Source: Saccharothrix ecbatanensis
Lineage (GTDB): Bacteria > Actinomycetota > Actinomycetes > Mycobacteriales > Pseudonocardiaceae
DNA: 64,000 nt
Direction of reading: 5' to 3'
Assembly (NCBI RefSeq): GCF_014205015.1
Contig: NZ_JACHMO010000001.1
Location: 1,860,001-1,924,000 of the forward strand
Positions 8,401-20,718 of the stretch are shown here, piece after piece. The notes beneath the pieces were generated by a model. The model was not told where the DNA came from and searched no databases. It saw only the letters and a program-made list of their open reading frames with translations. Each line of letters begins with the position of its first letter. Position 1 is the stretch's first letter. The translations under genes were made by a program, and so were the position numbers.

Positions 8401-9282
8401 ATGGACGGCACGGGTTACGCTCGCCCGGTGATCCCGCAGGGCGATCCGCCGACTCAGGACGCGCAGGTCAGACCCCAGTCGCTGATGCTCAGCTTCCTGG
8501 GCGTCCACGTGCTGAACCGAGGCGTGGCGGTGTTCTCCGGCAGCGTCATCGACGTGTTCGCCCGGGTCGGGGTGTCCGAGGAAGCGGTGCGCTCGACGCT
8601 GACCCGCATGGTCAAGCGGGACCTCTTGGCGCGGCATCGGGACGGCCGGCGGATGTACTTCGGCCTGACCGCACGGTCCGCGGCCGTTCTCGAAGACGGC
8701 GAACACCGGGTCTGGCGCAGCGGCGCGGTCAACAACGACTGGGACGGCACCTGGACGATGGTGGGGTTCTCGCTGCCCGAGTCGTGGCGCAGCCTGCGGC
8801 ACGACCTGCGCTCACGCCTCGTCTGGGGAGGGTTCGGCCCACTCCAGAACGCGCTGTGGGTCGCGCCCGGCGTGGTGGACGTGACCGACCTGGTGCACGA
8901 CCTGGACCTGAACGAGCACCTCAAGGTGTTCACCGCGCGGACGGCCAAGCCGACCGAGGCCGACCAGATCGTCCACGCGGCGTTCGACGTGCCCGCGATC
9001 GCCGAGCGCTACCGCGCGTTCCTGCGACGTTGGGACCGCGACCACCCGCTGCCCGGCGCCCCGGACGACCTGGCCAGGCAACTGCTGCTGCACACCGAAT
9101 GGCTCCAACTCGTCCGGCAGGACCCCCGGCTGCCCGCCGAACACCTGCCCCGCGACTGGCCGGCGATCCGCGCCGAACAGGTCTTCCGCACACTGGCCGA
9201 GGCGTACCGGCAGCCGGCGTCGTCGATCGCGGAGTCGGTGTTGGAAACCATCCCGGTCGAAGGCTCGTCGGCCGGCGTCTAG
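8401..9282 (+). CDS. PaaX-family transcriptional regulator
   Basis: 293 aa. The N-terminal winged helix (about 25-90) contains SVIDVFARVGVSEEAVRSTLTRMVKRDLL, the typical PaaX DNA-binding segment. The central part has DGTWTMVGFSLPESWRSLRHDLRSRL, diagnostic of PaaX proteins, and the C-terminal domain continues to the usual length. PaaX repressors are relieved by aryl- or acyl-CoA thioesters, which fits an operon with its own acyl-CoA ligase. ATG at 8401 was chosen because GGAGAGG precedes it; an in-frame ATG at 8368 has no ribosome site. Divergent from the operon at 815-8284. Confidence 0.92.
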   Translation: MDGTGYARPVIPQGDPPTQDAQVRPQSLMLSFLGVHVLNRGVAVFSGSVIDVFARVGVSEEAVRSTLTRMVKRDLLARHRDGRRMYFGLTARSAAVLEDGEHRVWRSGAVNNDWDGTWTMVGFSLPESWRSLRHDLRSRLVWGGFGPLQNALWVAPGVVDVTDLVHDLDLNEHLKVFTARTAKPTEADQIVHAAFDVPAIAERYRAFLRRWDRDHPLPGAPDDLARQLLLHTEWLQLVRQDPRLPAEHLPRDWPAIRAEQVFRTLAEAYRQPASSIAESVLETIPVEGSSAGV

Positions 9283-9313
9283 CGCGCGCCAAGCGACTGC
9301 AACAGCCCGTCGG

Positions 9314-12311
<2,998 letters not shown>

Positions 12312-13151
12312 CTAGTCGGGCATGCCGGACGTGAGGGAGAGCATCAGGATCAGCATCGGGCTGCACACGAGCGTTGTCAGGACGCCGGCCGCGGTGAGGC
12401 CGATCCGTTGGCCGGTCTCCCCGGTGAGCTTTCTGCTGACCACGAGTTGCCACACGAGCGCGAGAACAGCCGGCAACAACACCGAGTGCGGGATGAGCAG
12501 GGCGTAGAAGGACATCCCCAACCTCTCCCATTCCCACGGTGCGACGACCAGTGTGACCGGTAGGAAGAACGTCCAGTACACGACGAAGGTCACGAGGGTC
12601 CGCACCGTCCGGTGCCTCGCAGCCGGTCGGGGCTCGCGGGACCAGATCCACGTCAGCACACCCGCGGTGATCGTCATGGCCGCGATCAGGCCCAGCGCGA
12701 ACAGGAGCCACGGGCCGTCGAAGAGCCACGACCACCACGGGTATTCACCGCGGATGTCCTCGGCGGTGGGTTCCGAGACGACCAGCGACTCCAGGTGCAC
12801 CCGGTGCGAGCCGGGGCCGTAGTCGAAACTGCGGGTGCACGCGATGTCCCGCGCGTCGTACGTCGCGGTGCACGTCAACTCCATGACGGGCGAGGTGTCC
12901 AGCCGGACGCTGAGCGCCTTCCCGTCGACGGGGGTGGTGCAGGTGGCGACCAGCTTGGCGTCCTTCACGCAGTCGATGTCGTGGTGACTGATCGAGAACT
13001 GCGTGGTGGTGATCTTGTACAGGCCGTCGGTGGCCCGTGCCGGCGAGACCGGCGCGATGGCCAGTGCGATCAGGAACAGCAGTCCCGGCACGAGAAGCGG
13101 TAGGTAGCGCAGCGGTCCGGCGGTGCTGCGCGGGCTGACGGTCGTGGTCAC
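12312..13151 (-). CDS. Membrane protein of unknown function with extracytoplasmic domain
   Basis: 279 aa, family not recognised. A hydrophobic N-terminal segment (about 15-38, ending SPARA, so possibly a cleaved signal) is followed by an external domain of about 100 residues with several cysteines (CVKDAK, ATCTT, LTCTA, IACTRS) that may form disulfides. Four further membrane segments follow (about 143-167, 184-207, 215-240, 250-275). It stands alone between the beta-helix gene and a large intergenic region. No function is proposed. Confidence 0.75.
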   Translation of the reverse strand: MTTTVSPRSTAGPLRYLPLLVPGLLFLIALAIAPVSPARATDGLYKITTTQFSISHHDIDCVKDAKLVATCTTPVDGKALSVRLDTSPVMELTCTATYDARDIACTRSFDYGPGSHRVHLESLVVSEPTAEDIRGEYPWWSWLFDGPWLLFALGLIAAMTITAGVLTWIWSREPRPAARHRTVRTLVTFVVYWTFFLPVTLVVAPWEWERLGMSFYALLIPHSVLLPAVLALVWQLVVSRKLTGETGQRIGLTAAGVLTTLVCSPMLILMLSLTSGMPD

Positions 13152-13874
13152 GGTGATCCCCTCGGGCCGACTCCTGGATCGGTCCGGCGCACCACACCGT
13201 TAGCCCGCGTCGGCGGACACGTTCGGACAATCGGTCACGTCGCGCCACCGGCAGCCGCACGCGGTGGCGTGTGCGGTCAAGGGGGAAGGAATGCTAAATA
13301 TGTTATCGCTAACTTTAGCTACCGGCTGATCTTGACGCTCTGGAGTTCGACCACTCAGGCCACCTGACGTGGCATTTGGGAACACCCTTCGGTGCGGATG
13401 GGCTATTCGGCCTAACTCGGTTTGGGTTGGGCGAACTTCACTTGTGAACGAAAACAACTTGGTGGCACACTGCCCTTGGTCCAGGTCGGTCGAGGAGTGG
13501 AGGCGGGAGTCTGGCCCGAGATCAACGGTTGCGCTGTGCTCATGGCGCAGTTAGAACCGCGCATTGGGAAAAAGCGCCCACCAAGGCGTCTGTACTGTTC
13601 GAACGGGGCAGGCCGTGTCCATTCCGGCTACTGCGCTGTGTCGATTGTGTCGTGTAGTCGCCCAGGCGTGACGGCGTATTCAGTCGCGCGATCGAAATCG
13701 TGTGTGCGCGCCCCGTCGGCCTGTGATTCACGGTCGTTGGCCAGGTTCAGGATTGGCCACCCCATCGTCCACTCGCGACCTTGACCGTCCCGAAAAACGG
13801 TCATTAGTTTGTTCACTCGACAGACGAATCGTGTGACACCGGCCGCGGTTCGATCTTCGTTGCGGGAGGGCTCA
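13152..13874. other. Large intergenic region before the ThuA/GSDH gene
   Basis: About 720 bp with lower GC than the surroundings, especially 13285-13330. Short open frames exist on both strands but lack ribosome sites and actinobacterial codon bias. It probably holds divergent promoters for the membrane protein and the 1821-aa secreted protein. A palindromic AT-rich element lies at 13293-13319 (listed separately). Confidence 0.6.
13293..13319. promoter_or_regulatory. AT-rich palindromic element (GCTAAA...TTTAGC)
   Basis: GCTAAA (13293-13298) pairs with TTTAGC (13314-13319), and an inner GTTA-TCGC-TAAC palindrome occupies 13302-13313. It resembles LacI-type operators in architecture. It lies upstream of the ThuA/GSDH gene; related TTTAGC-containing elements occur at 33354-33373 and 35491-35510. 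Confidence 0.45.
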
Positions 13875-16800
13875 ATGGTGAACTCGTCCAGACTCAGTCG
13901 TGCTCGGAGACCGCGTCCCTGGTGGTCGGCCGCGGTCTTGGTGTCGTTGGTCTGGTCGCTGATCTCGCCGGCCGTCCCGGCTCAGGCGCACCCCGGCCAC
14001 GGTGACGAGACGTTCAAGGCGCTGGTCTTCACGAAGACCGCGGGCTTCCGGCACCCGTCGATCGAGGCGGGTGTCGTGGCGCTGGAGGAGTTGAGCGCGG
14101 CCCACGGGTTCACCTTGGATTCCACCGCGGACGCGGGCGCCTTCACCGACGCCAACCTCGCCCAGTACGAGGTGGTGGTGTTCCTCTCCACGACCGGTGA
14201 TGTGCTGAACAGCGGTCAGCAGGCGGCGTTCGAGCGCTACATCAAGGGCGGTGGTGGTTTCGCCGGTGTGCACGCGGCGACGGACACCGAGTACGACTGG
14301 GCCTGGTACGGGGATCTGGTGGGCGCGTACTTCGCCAACCACCCGAATCCGCAGAACGCGAAGGTGAAGGTGACCGACCCGGCGCACCCGTCGACGGCGG
14401 GGTTGCCGCAGGCGTGGCAGCGCTTTGACGAGTGGTACAACTTCCGCGCGGACCCGGCGGCCAAGGTGCATGTGCTGGCGGAGTTGGATGAGACGAGCTA
14501 CAGCCCCGGTAGTGGCGCGATGGGCACGAGCCACCCGATCGCGTGGTGTCAGGACTACGACGGTGGCCGTTCCTGGTACACGGGTCTGGGTCACACGGAG
14601 GAGTCCTACGCCGACCCCTCGTTCCGCGACCACCTGCTCAAGGGTGTGCAGACGGCGGCGGGTGTGCTCGACGCGGACTGTTCAGCCTCGCGCACCGGTA
14701 GCTTCGACAAGGTCGCGTTGGACGACAACACGGCCAACCCGATGGAGTTGGCCATCGCGGAGGACGGTCGGGTCTTCTACGTCGACCGTAACGGCGCGGT
14801 GAAGGTCGTCCGCACCGACGGTTCGGTGGTGACCGCGGGGTCGGTGCAGGTCTACACCGGGCAGGAGTTCGGACTCCTCGGGCTGGCGCTCGACCCTGAC
14901 TTCGCCACGAACAACCAGCTGTACCTGTACTACTCGCCGGCGGGTGCGCAGGCGTTGGACCGGGTGTCCCGCTTCACGTTGTCCGGTGACACGATCACCG
15001 CGGGCAGCGAGAAGGTCGTGCTGGAGATCCCCACGCAGCGCGACCAGTGCTGTCACGCCGGTGGTGCGTTGGAGTTCGACAACGACGGCAACCTGTTCAT
15101 CACCACGGGCGACAACACCAACCCGTTCGCCTCCGACGGCTACAGCCCGTTGGACGAGAGGCCGGGCCGTGCGGCGTGGGATTCGCAGCGTTCCTCGGCG
15201 AACAGCAACAACCTCAACGGGAAGATCCTGCGGATCACGCCGCAGCCGGACGGCACGTACACGGTTCCGGCGGGCAACATGTTCGCGCCGGGAACGGAGA
15301 AGACCCGTCCCGAGATCTACGCGATGGGTTTCCGCAACGCCTTCCGCATCGGTCTGGACCCGAAGACGAACAAGCTCCAGGTCGCCGACTACGGTCCGGA
15401 CGCCGGTCAGATCAGCCCTCAGCGCGGGCCGGACGGCCGTGTGGAGTGGAACATCGTCGACAAGCCGGGCTTCTACGGTTGGCCGTACTGCGTCGGCGTG
15501 AACACCCCGTACCACGACCATGATTTCGCCACGGGTGTGTCGGGTGCGCCCTTCGACTGTGCCGCCCCGGTGAACGACTCGCCCAACAACACCGGCATCA
15601 CGCAGTTGCCGCCGGTGATCGGCACGCCGATCTGGCAAGGCAAGGTGGCCACCGGCAACCCGGAGATCGGTGGCAGTGGCGCGCCGATGGCGGGCGGCAC
15701 CTACCGGTTCGACCCGGACCTGGACTCGGAGCGCAAGTGGCCCGCGTACTGGGACGGCAAGGCGATGTGGGGTGACTGGAACGACGGCAGGTTGTTCTCG
15801 TTGCAGCTCTCACCGGACGGCACGAGCGTGGTCGACATCAACCGGATGCTGCCCGACATGGACTTCAACCGGGTGCACGCCATGCAGTTCGGCCCGGACG
15901 GCGCGTTGTACATCATCGAGTGGGGTTCGGGCTTCGGCGGCAACAACGCCGACAGCGGCCTCTACCGGATCGACTACGTGCGCGGCAACCGAGCCCCGAT
16001 CGCGATGGCCAAGGCCGACCGCACCTCCGGCCACGCCCCGCTGGCGGTGCGGTTCGACTCGGCGGGATCGCGCGACCCGGACGGCACGCCGGTCACGCTG
16101 GCGTGGGACTTCGACGGTGACGGCACCACCGACAGCACCGAGGCCACCCCGAGCCACACCTACACGGCCGTCGGTAACTACACCGCGCGTCTGACCGTGA
16201 CCGACGAGGGCGGCAAGTCCGCGGTTGCCAACGTCGCCATCGTCGTGGGTAACACGCCGCCGGTGGTCACGCTGACCGCGCCGGTGGACGGCGGGTTCAT
16301 CGACTTCGGCGACCAGGTGTCCTACCGCGTCACGGTGACCGACGCGGAGGACGGCACCATCGACTGCCAGAACGTGGTCGTGCAGCCCGCGTTGGGCCAC
16401 GACGAGCACTCGCACGGCTATGAGCAGTACCGGGGTTGTGAGGGCCTGGCCGTCATGTCCGGCGACGAGGGCCACGCGGGCGCGGACATCTTCGGTGTCC
16501 TGACGGCGAAGTACACAGACAAGGGCGCACCCGGGGTATCCCCGCTGACCGGCGAGGCGATCCTGGTCCTCCAGCCGAAGCACAAGGAGGCGGAGTTCCA
16601 CACCGACTCCGGCCGAGTCCCCGGTGGCGTCGGTGACGACACGGCGGGTGTGGAGAAGGAGAACACCACCGACACGGGTGGCGGCCAGAACATCGGGTTC
16701 ATCACCGACGGCGACTACTTCTCCCTCGCCCGCGCGAGCCTCACGGGCATCGACCAGGTGCGCTTCCGGGTCGCCTCGGGGTCAGAAGGGGGTCGGATCG

Positions 16801-19340
16801 AGGTCCGGGTGGGCGCACCTGACGGTCCGCTCGCCGGAACCGCGACGTTCCCCGCGACCGGCGGTTGGCAGAACTGGACCACGGTGACCGCTGACCTCAT
16901 GGACAGCCCACCGGCCGGGTCGAAGCTGTACTTCGTCACCCGCCGGTCGGAGGGCAGCACCACCACCAGCTACCTCGCGAACGTCAACTGGCTGGAGTTC
17001 GTCGGCGGCGGCGTCACGCACAACCGGCGGCCCACGGTCACCGCCACGGCCACCCCGACGTCCGGCGGCACGCCGCTGAAGGTCGACTTCACCGCGACCG
17101 CCACCGATCCCGAGGGTGACGAACCCATCCAGTACGCGTGGACGTTCGGTGACGGCGGCACCGGCACTGGCGCCACGGTCAGCCACACCTACGCCGCCGG
17201 CGGCAAGTTCCAGGCCAAGGTCACCGCGACCGACGCCAGGGGCGCGAGCGGCACGGCGAACGTCGAGATCACCGTGCGGACGGTGCCGACGGACTGCCTC
17301 GGCGGCCGGTCGGACGACTTCCTCGGCACTTCGCTCGACCGGGCCCGGTGGACCACGGTGGTGCGGGAGAACCAGGACCTCGCCGTCCGCGACGGGCACC
17401 TCGTGATCCCCACCTCGCCCACCGACATCTACGGCACTGGCGGCAACGCGCCGAACATCGTGTTGCAGGACCTGCCGCCGGGGGCCTTCGAGGCCACCAC
17501 CAAGCTCAGGCTGCCCGCCCGGCAGGCCTACCAACAGGCAGGACTCATCGTCTACGGCGACGACGACAACTACGCGAAGATGGTGCTGGAAGGCCGCACC
17601 ACCGGCAGTGACGACGCGGCGAGCCGCATCTTCCAGTTCATCCGCGAGGAGAACGGCTCACCCAACGAGGTCGCCGAGTCCAACACCGCGCCGCTGGGCG
17701 CGCAGTACCCAGACACCGTCTGGATCAGGTTCAACAGCGACGGGACGAACCTGACCGCGTCCTACAGCGCGGACGGCCAGACGTTCACCCCGATGCCGCA
17801 GACCAAGTCGCTGGCGGGCATCACCAACCCGAAGATCGGTCTGGTGTCGCTGGCCGGCTCCGGTGACCACCCCGTCGTGGACGCCGAGTTCGACACGTTC
17901 AGGATCACGCCGGACACCACGGTCGAGGTCGACCGGAACGACGACTTCACCGGCACGTCGCTCGACGCCTGCCGCTGGAACGCCGTCGTCCGGCGCGACC
18001 CCACCGGTTACGGCGTGGCCGACGGCGGCCTGCGCATCGACACCAGCGACGGTGACATCTACGGCACGTCCACCAACCTGCCGGCCAACTTCATCCTCCA
18101 GGACGCACCGGGCGACGACTGGACGATCGAGACGAAGGTGGACGCCTCCGCCCTGAACGAGCAGTACCAGCAGGCCGGGTTGATCGCGTACGGCGACGAC
18201 GCGAACTACGTGAAGTTCGACTACCTCACCACCAACGCGCCGGGCTCGACGGTGGATCGCGGGATCGAGCTGCGGTCGGAAACCGCCGATGCGATCGACC
18301 AACCGCAGCCCTCCGCGGGCGGCCTCACCCAAGGCGTGTGGCACCTGAGGTTGGCCAAGTCCGGAAACACCTACACCGGCTCCTACAGCGCGGACGGGCA
18401 GACCTGGACGTCACTCGAACCGGTCGTCAACACGGCGCTCGGGGACAGTGCGAAGATCGGCCTGTTCGCCCTCGGCGGTCCGCAAACCGCGTCGAAGCCC
18501 GCCCGGTTCGAGCACTTCCGGGTGAGCGACGGCGACCAGGCGGCGCCGCAACTGTCGGTGGCCGCCGCACCCGCCGCGCCCAACGGTGCGAACGGGTGGT
18601 GGACCGGACCTGTCACGGTGACCGCTGAGGCCACCGACGACCGTCCCGGCCAGGTGTACGTGGAGTACCGGGTCGGCGACGGCGCCTGGGCGGAGTACAC
18701 CGCGCCCGTGGCGTTCACCGAGGACGGCACGCGAGTGGTGGCGTTCCGGGCCTCCGACACCGCGGGCAACACGTCCGAGGAGAAGGCGGTCGACGTCAAG
18801 GTGGACCAGGCCGCGCCGAAGGTCACGGCGAAGGCCGACGAGCCTTCGGGAGCGGAAGGCTGGTGGACGCGGCCGGTCACGGTGTCGGCCGACGCGACCG
18901 ACGAGACCTCCGGCGGCCCGGTGCTCGAATACCGGGTCGACGCCGGGGCGTGGCAGCCCTACTCCGCCGCGGTGGCCGTCACGGGCGAGGGGGCGCACCG
19001 GATCGCCGTGCGCGCCACGGACGCGGCGGGCAACACCTCGGCGGAGTCGGTGGTCGACGTGAAGGTCGACACCGCCACGCCCGTCACGTCTGCCCGTCGC
19101 GGCACGGCGGCCTCACGGGTCTGGCTCCAAGCCGCCGACGTCACCTCGGGCGTGGCCAAGACCGAGTACCGGATCTCCAACGGGCCGTGGCAGGTCTACC
19201 CGGGTGAGGAGATCAAGCTCCGGCCCAACGGCAAGGACGTCCTGGAGTACCGGTCCATCGACGTCGCGGGCAACGTCGAGGCCACCGGTCGGTACACCGC
19301 AAGGCCCGGTCACAACCCGGACGCACTCCCGCACGAGTAG
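13875..19340 (+). CDS. Secreted ThuA / sorbosone-dehydrogenase-like multimodular protein
   Basis: 1821 aa with a signal peptide (cleavage near AQA, about 40). Modules in order: ThuA-like domain (about 48-275; FAGVHAATDTEYDW, GRSWYTGLGHTEESY); glucose/sorbosone dehydrogenase beta-propeller (about 280-700; QEFGLLGLALDPDF, CCHAGGALEFDNDGNLFITTGDNTNP, ARPEIYA-type and GFRNAFRIGLDP motifs); PKD; CBM6-like domain (about 880-1050); a second PKD; two related concanavalin-like domains, each with DDFxGTSLD and YQQAGLI.YGDD; then two full and one partial Ig-like repeats. ATG at 13875 was chosen because GGGAGGG precedes it. It is probably an extracellular carbohydrate-oxidising or keto-sugar-processing protein held on polysaccharide by its binding modules. 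There is no cell-wall anchor motif. Confidence 0.9.
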   Translation: MVNSSRLSRARRPRPWWSAAVLVSLVWSLISPAVPAQAHPGHGDETFKALVFTKTAGFRHPSIEAGVVALEELSAAHGFTLDSTADAGAFTDANLAQYEVVVFLSTTGDVLNSGQQAAFERYIKGGGGFAGVHAATDTEYDWAWYGDLVGAYFANHPNPQNAKVKVTDPAHPSTAGLPQAWQRFDEWYNFRADPAAKVHVLAELDETSYSPGSGAMGTSHPIAWCQDYDGGRSWYTGLGHTEESYADPSFRDHLLKGVQTAAGVLDADCSASRTGSFDKVALDDNTANPMELAIAEDGRVFYVDRNGAVKVVRTDGSVVTAGSVQVYTGQEFGLLGLALDPDFATNNQLYLYYSPAGAQALDRVSRFTLSGDTITAGSEKVVLEIPTQRDQCCHAGGALEFDNDGNLFITTGDNTNPFASDGYSPLDERPGRAAWDSQRSSANSNNLNGKILRITPQPDGTYTVPAGNMFAPGTEKTRPEIYAMGFRNAFRIGLDPKTNKLQVADYGPDAGQISPQRGPDGRVEWNIVDKPGFYGWPYCVGVNTPYHDHDFATGVSGAPFDCAAPVNDSPNNTGITQLPPVIGTPIWQGKVATGNPEIGGSGAPMAGGTYRFDPDLDSERKWPAYWDGKAMWGDWNDGRLFSLQLSPDGTSVVDINRMLPDMDFNRVHAMQFGPDGALYIIEWGSGFGGNNADSGLYRIDYVRGNRAPIAMAKADRTSGHAPLAVRFDSAGSRDPDGTPVTLAWDFDGDGTTDSTEATPSHTYTAVGNYTARLTVTDEGGKSAVANVAIVVGNTPPVVTLTAPVDGGFIDFGDQVSYRVTVTDAEDGTIDCQNVVVQPALGHDEHSHGYEQYRGCEGLAVMSGDEGHAGADIFGVLTAKYTDKGAPGVSPLTGEAILVLQPKHKEAEFHTDSGRVPGGVGDDTAGVEKENTTDTGGGQNIGFITDGDYFSLARASLTGIDQVRFRVASGSEGGRIEVRVGAPDGPLAGTATFPATGGWQNWTTVTADLMDSPPAGSKLYFVTRRSEGSTTTSYLANVNWLEFVGGGVTHNRRPTVTATATPTSGGTPLKVDFTATATDPEGDEPIQYAWTFGDGGTGTGATVSHTYAAGGKFQAKVTATDARGASGTANVEITVRTVPTDCLGGRSDDFLGTSLDRARWTTVVRENQDLAVRDGHLVIPTSPTDIYGTGGNAPNIVLQDLPPGAFEATTKLRLPARQAYQQAGLIVYGDDDNYAKMVLEGRTTGSDDAASRIFQFIREENGSPNEVAESNTAPLGAQYPDTVWIRFNSDGTNLTASYSADGQTFTPMPQTKSLAGITNPKIGLVSLAGSGDHPVVDAEFDTFRITPDTTVEVDRNDDFTGTSLDACRWNAVVRRDPTGYGVADGGLRIDTSDGDIYGTSTNLPANFILQDAPGDDWTIETKVDASALNEQYQQAGLIAYGDDANYVKFDYLTTNAPGSTVDRGIELRSETADAIDQPQPSAGGLTQGVWHLRLAKSGNTYTGSYSADGQTWTSLEPVVNTALGDSAKIGLFALGGPQTASKPARFEHFRVSDGDQAAPQLSVAAAPAAPNGANGWWTGPVTVTAEATDDRPGQVYVEYRVGDGAWAEYTAPVAFTEDGTRVVAFRASDTAGNTSEEKAVDVKVDQAAPKVTAKADEPSGAEGWWTRPVTVSADATDETSGGPVLEYRVDAGAWQPYSAAVAVTGEGAHRIAVRATDAAGNTSAESVVDVKVDTATPVTSARRGTAASRVWLQAADVTSGVAKTEYRISNGPWQVYPGEEIKLRPNGKDVLEYRSIDVAGNVEATGRYTARPGHNPDALPHE

Positions 19341-19346
19341 GTGGTG

Positions 19347-19375
19347 GGTGTGGCCCGCACCCCGCGGGCCACACC
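19347..19375 (+). terminator. Rho-independent-like hairpin after ThuA/GSDH gene
   Basis: A perfect 12-bp stem, GGTGTGGCCCGC (19347-19358) with GCGGGCCACACC (19364-19375), closes an ACCCC loop 7 bp after the stop codon. It separates this gene from the ROK operon. No clear U-tract, as is common in actinobacteria. Confidence 0.85.
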
Positions 19376-19437
19376 TCCTTCCCCGTACCAGGCACCCGGC
19401 CTCCGGCCGTCGTCGTCCGGCGACATCGAGGAGTGGC

Positions 19438-20718
19438 ATGAGAAGCAGGCCCGTCCGCTTGCGTTCGCGCAACGCGGCCGCGGACCAGCTCACGGTCCGC
19501 AGGCACAACCTCTCGGTCGTGCTGTCGCACCTGCGCGACCGCGGCCCGCGATCGAGGGCGCGGCTCGCCGCGGAGACCGGCTTGAACAAGGCGACGGTGT
19601 CCAGTCTCGTCGCCGAGCTGGTCGACCGCGGCCTGGTGGGCGAGGGTGAGGCGGAGCCGGCGACGGTCGGCAGGCCGGGCCAGTACATCCGGCTCGACGG
19701 CGAGCACGTGGTGGCGGTCGGGGCCGAGGTCAACATCGACTACCTGTCGGTGCTGGTGCTCAACCTGCGCGGCGACGTCGTGTCGGAGAAGCGGCTCGCC
19801 CTCGACACCGCGCGCATGGAGCCCGCCCTGGTGCTGGCCCGCCTGGGGCGGCTGCTGAGCCAGGCCTTGAAGCGCCTGGAGAAGAACGACATCCGCCCGG
19901 TCGGCCTGACCATCGCCGTACCCGGCCTGGTCGGGGTGGGGACCGGAATCGTGCACGAGGCGCCGAACCTCGGCTGGACCGACGTCGCGGTGGTCGCCGA
20001 GATCCGGCGGATCCTCGGCGACCCGCCGTACCCCGTGCTGCTGGACAACGAGGCCAACCTGGCCGCGCTGGCCGAGATCGAGGGACAGGGCCCGGACCGC
20101 AGCGCGGACCTGATCCTGCTCACCGGCGCGGCGGGCATCGGCGGCGGCGTGGTCGCGGGCGGGCAGTTGCTGCGCGGCGCCGCCGGCTTCGCGGGCGAGG
20201 TCGGGCACATGCGGGTCCGGGCAGGCGGTCCGCGTTGCGGGTGCGGCAGAAGAGGCTGCTGGGAGGCCGCCGTCGGCCTCAACGCCCTGCTGGCGGCAGC
20301 GGCGCCGGAACACGACCCGGTCCGCGACCCGTCGCTCGACGTGGAGAAGCGGCTCGCCGAGATCGGCAATCGCGCCCGTGCGGGCGATCCCAGGGTCCTG
20401 GCCGCGCTCACCGAGATCGCGCACTGGCTCGTCGTCGGCGCGGCCATCCTGGTCAACGTCTTCAACCCCAGCCTGCTGGTCCTCGGCGGCTACTTCGCGG
20501 CCCTCTCGCCGTGGATCGCGGGCTCCCTGCACGACGAGTTGCGACTCCACGTCTTCGCCGGCGACGCGGGCGGCACGCGCGTGGCGTTCTCGACGCTCGG
20601 CTTCTCCGCCTCCGCGCGCGGGGGAGCGTCGCAGGTCCTCGACCACGTCTTCCAGGACCCCACACTCGTCGAGCCGGCCGGCGGACACCACCCCGTGGCA
20701 CAGGAGGAATCGGTATGA
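19438..20718 (+). CDS. ROK-family transcriptional regulator
   Basis: 426 aa. An N-terminal winged helix (RLAAETGLNKATVSSLVAELVDRGLV) is followed by a ROK sugar-kinase-like domain with GAAGIGGGVVAGGQLLRG, GEVGHMRV and the zinc motif CGCGRRGCWE. The start ATG at 19438 follows GAGGAG. It is likely the local repressor of the sugar-import unit it opens, responding to the transported sugar or a metabolite. Its stop overlaps the ABC ATPase start (ATGA). Confidence 0.93.
   Translation: MRSRPVRLRSRNAAADQLTVRRHNLSVVLSHLRDRGPRSRARLAAETGLNKATVSSLVAELVDRGLVGEGEAEPATVGRPGQYIRLDGEHVVAVGAEVNIDYLSVLVLNLRGDVVSEKRLALDTARMEPALVLARLGRLLSQALKRLEKNDIRPVGLTIAVPGLVGVGTGIVHEAPNLGWTDVAVVAEIRRILGDPPYPVLLDNEANLAALAEIEGQGPDRSADLILLTGAAGIGGGVVAGGQLLRGAAGFAGEVGHMRVRAGGPRCGCGRRGCWEAAVGLNALLAAAAPEHDPVRDPSLDVEKRLAEIGNRARAGDPRVLAALTEIAHWLVVGAAILVNVFNPSLLVLGGYFAALSPWIAGSLHDELRLHVFAGDAGGTRVAFSTLGFSASARGGASQVLDHVFQDPTLVEPAGGHHPVAQEESV

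Noticed and set aside
13590..13625. A tRNA-like GTTCGAAC stretch
   Set aside because: No acceptor, D or anticodon stems can be folded around it.
13369..13816. Several 60-120-codon frames in the gap before the ThuA/GSDH gene
   Set aside because: No ribosome site, no codon bias and mutual overlap on both strands.
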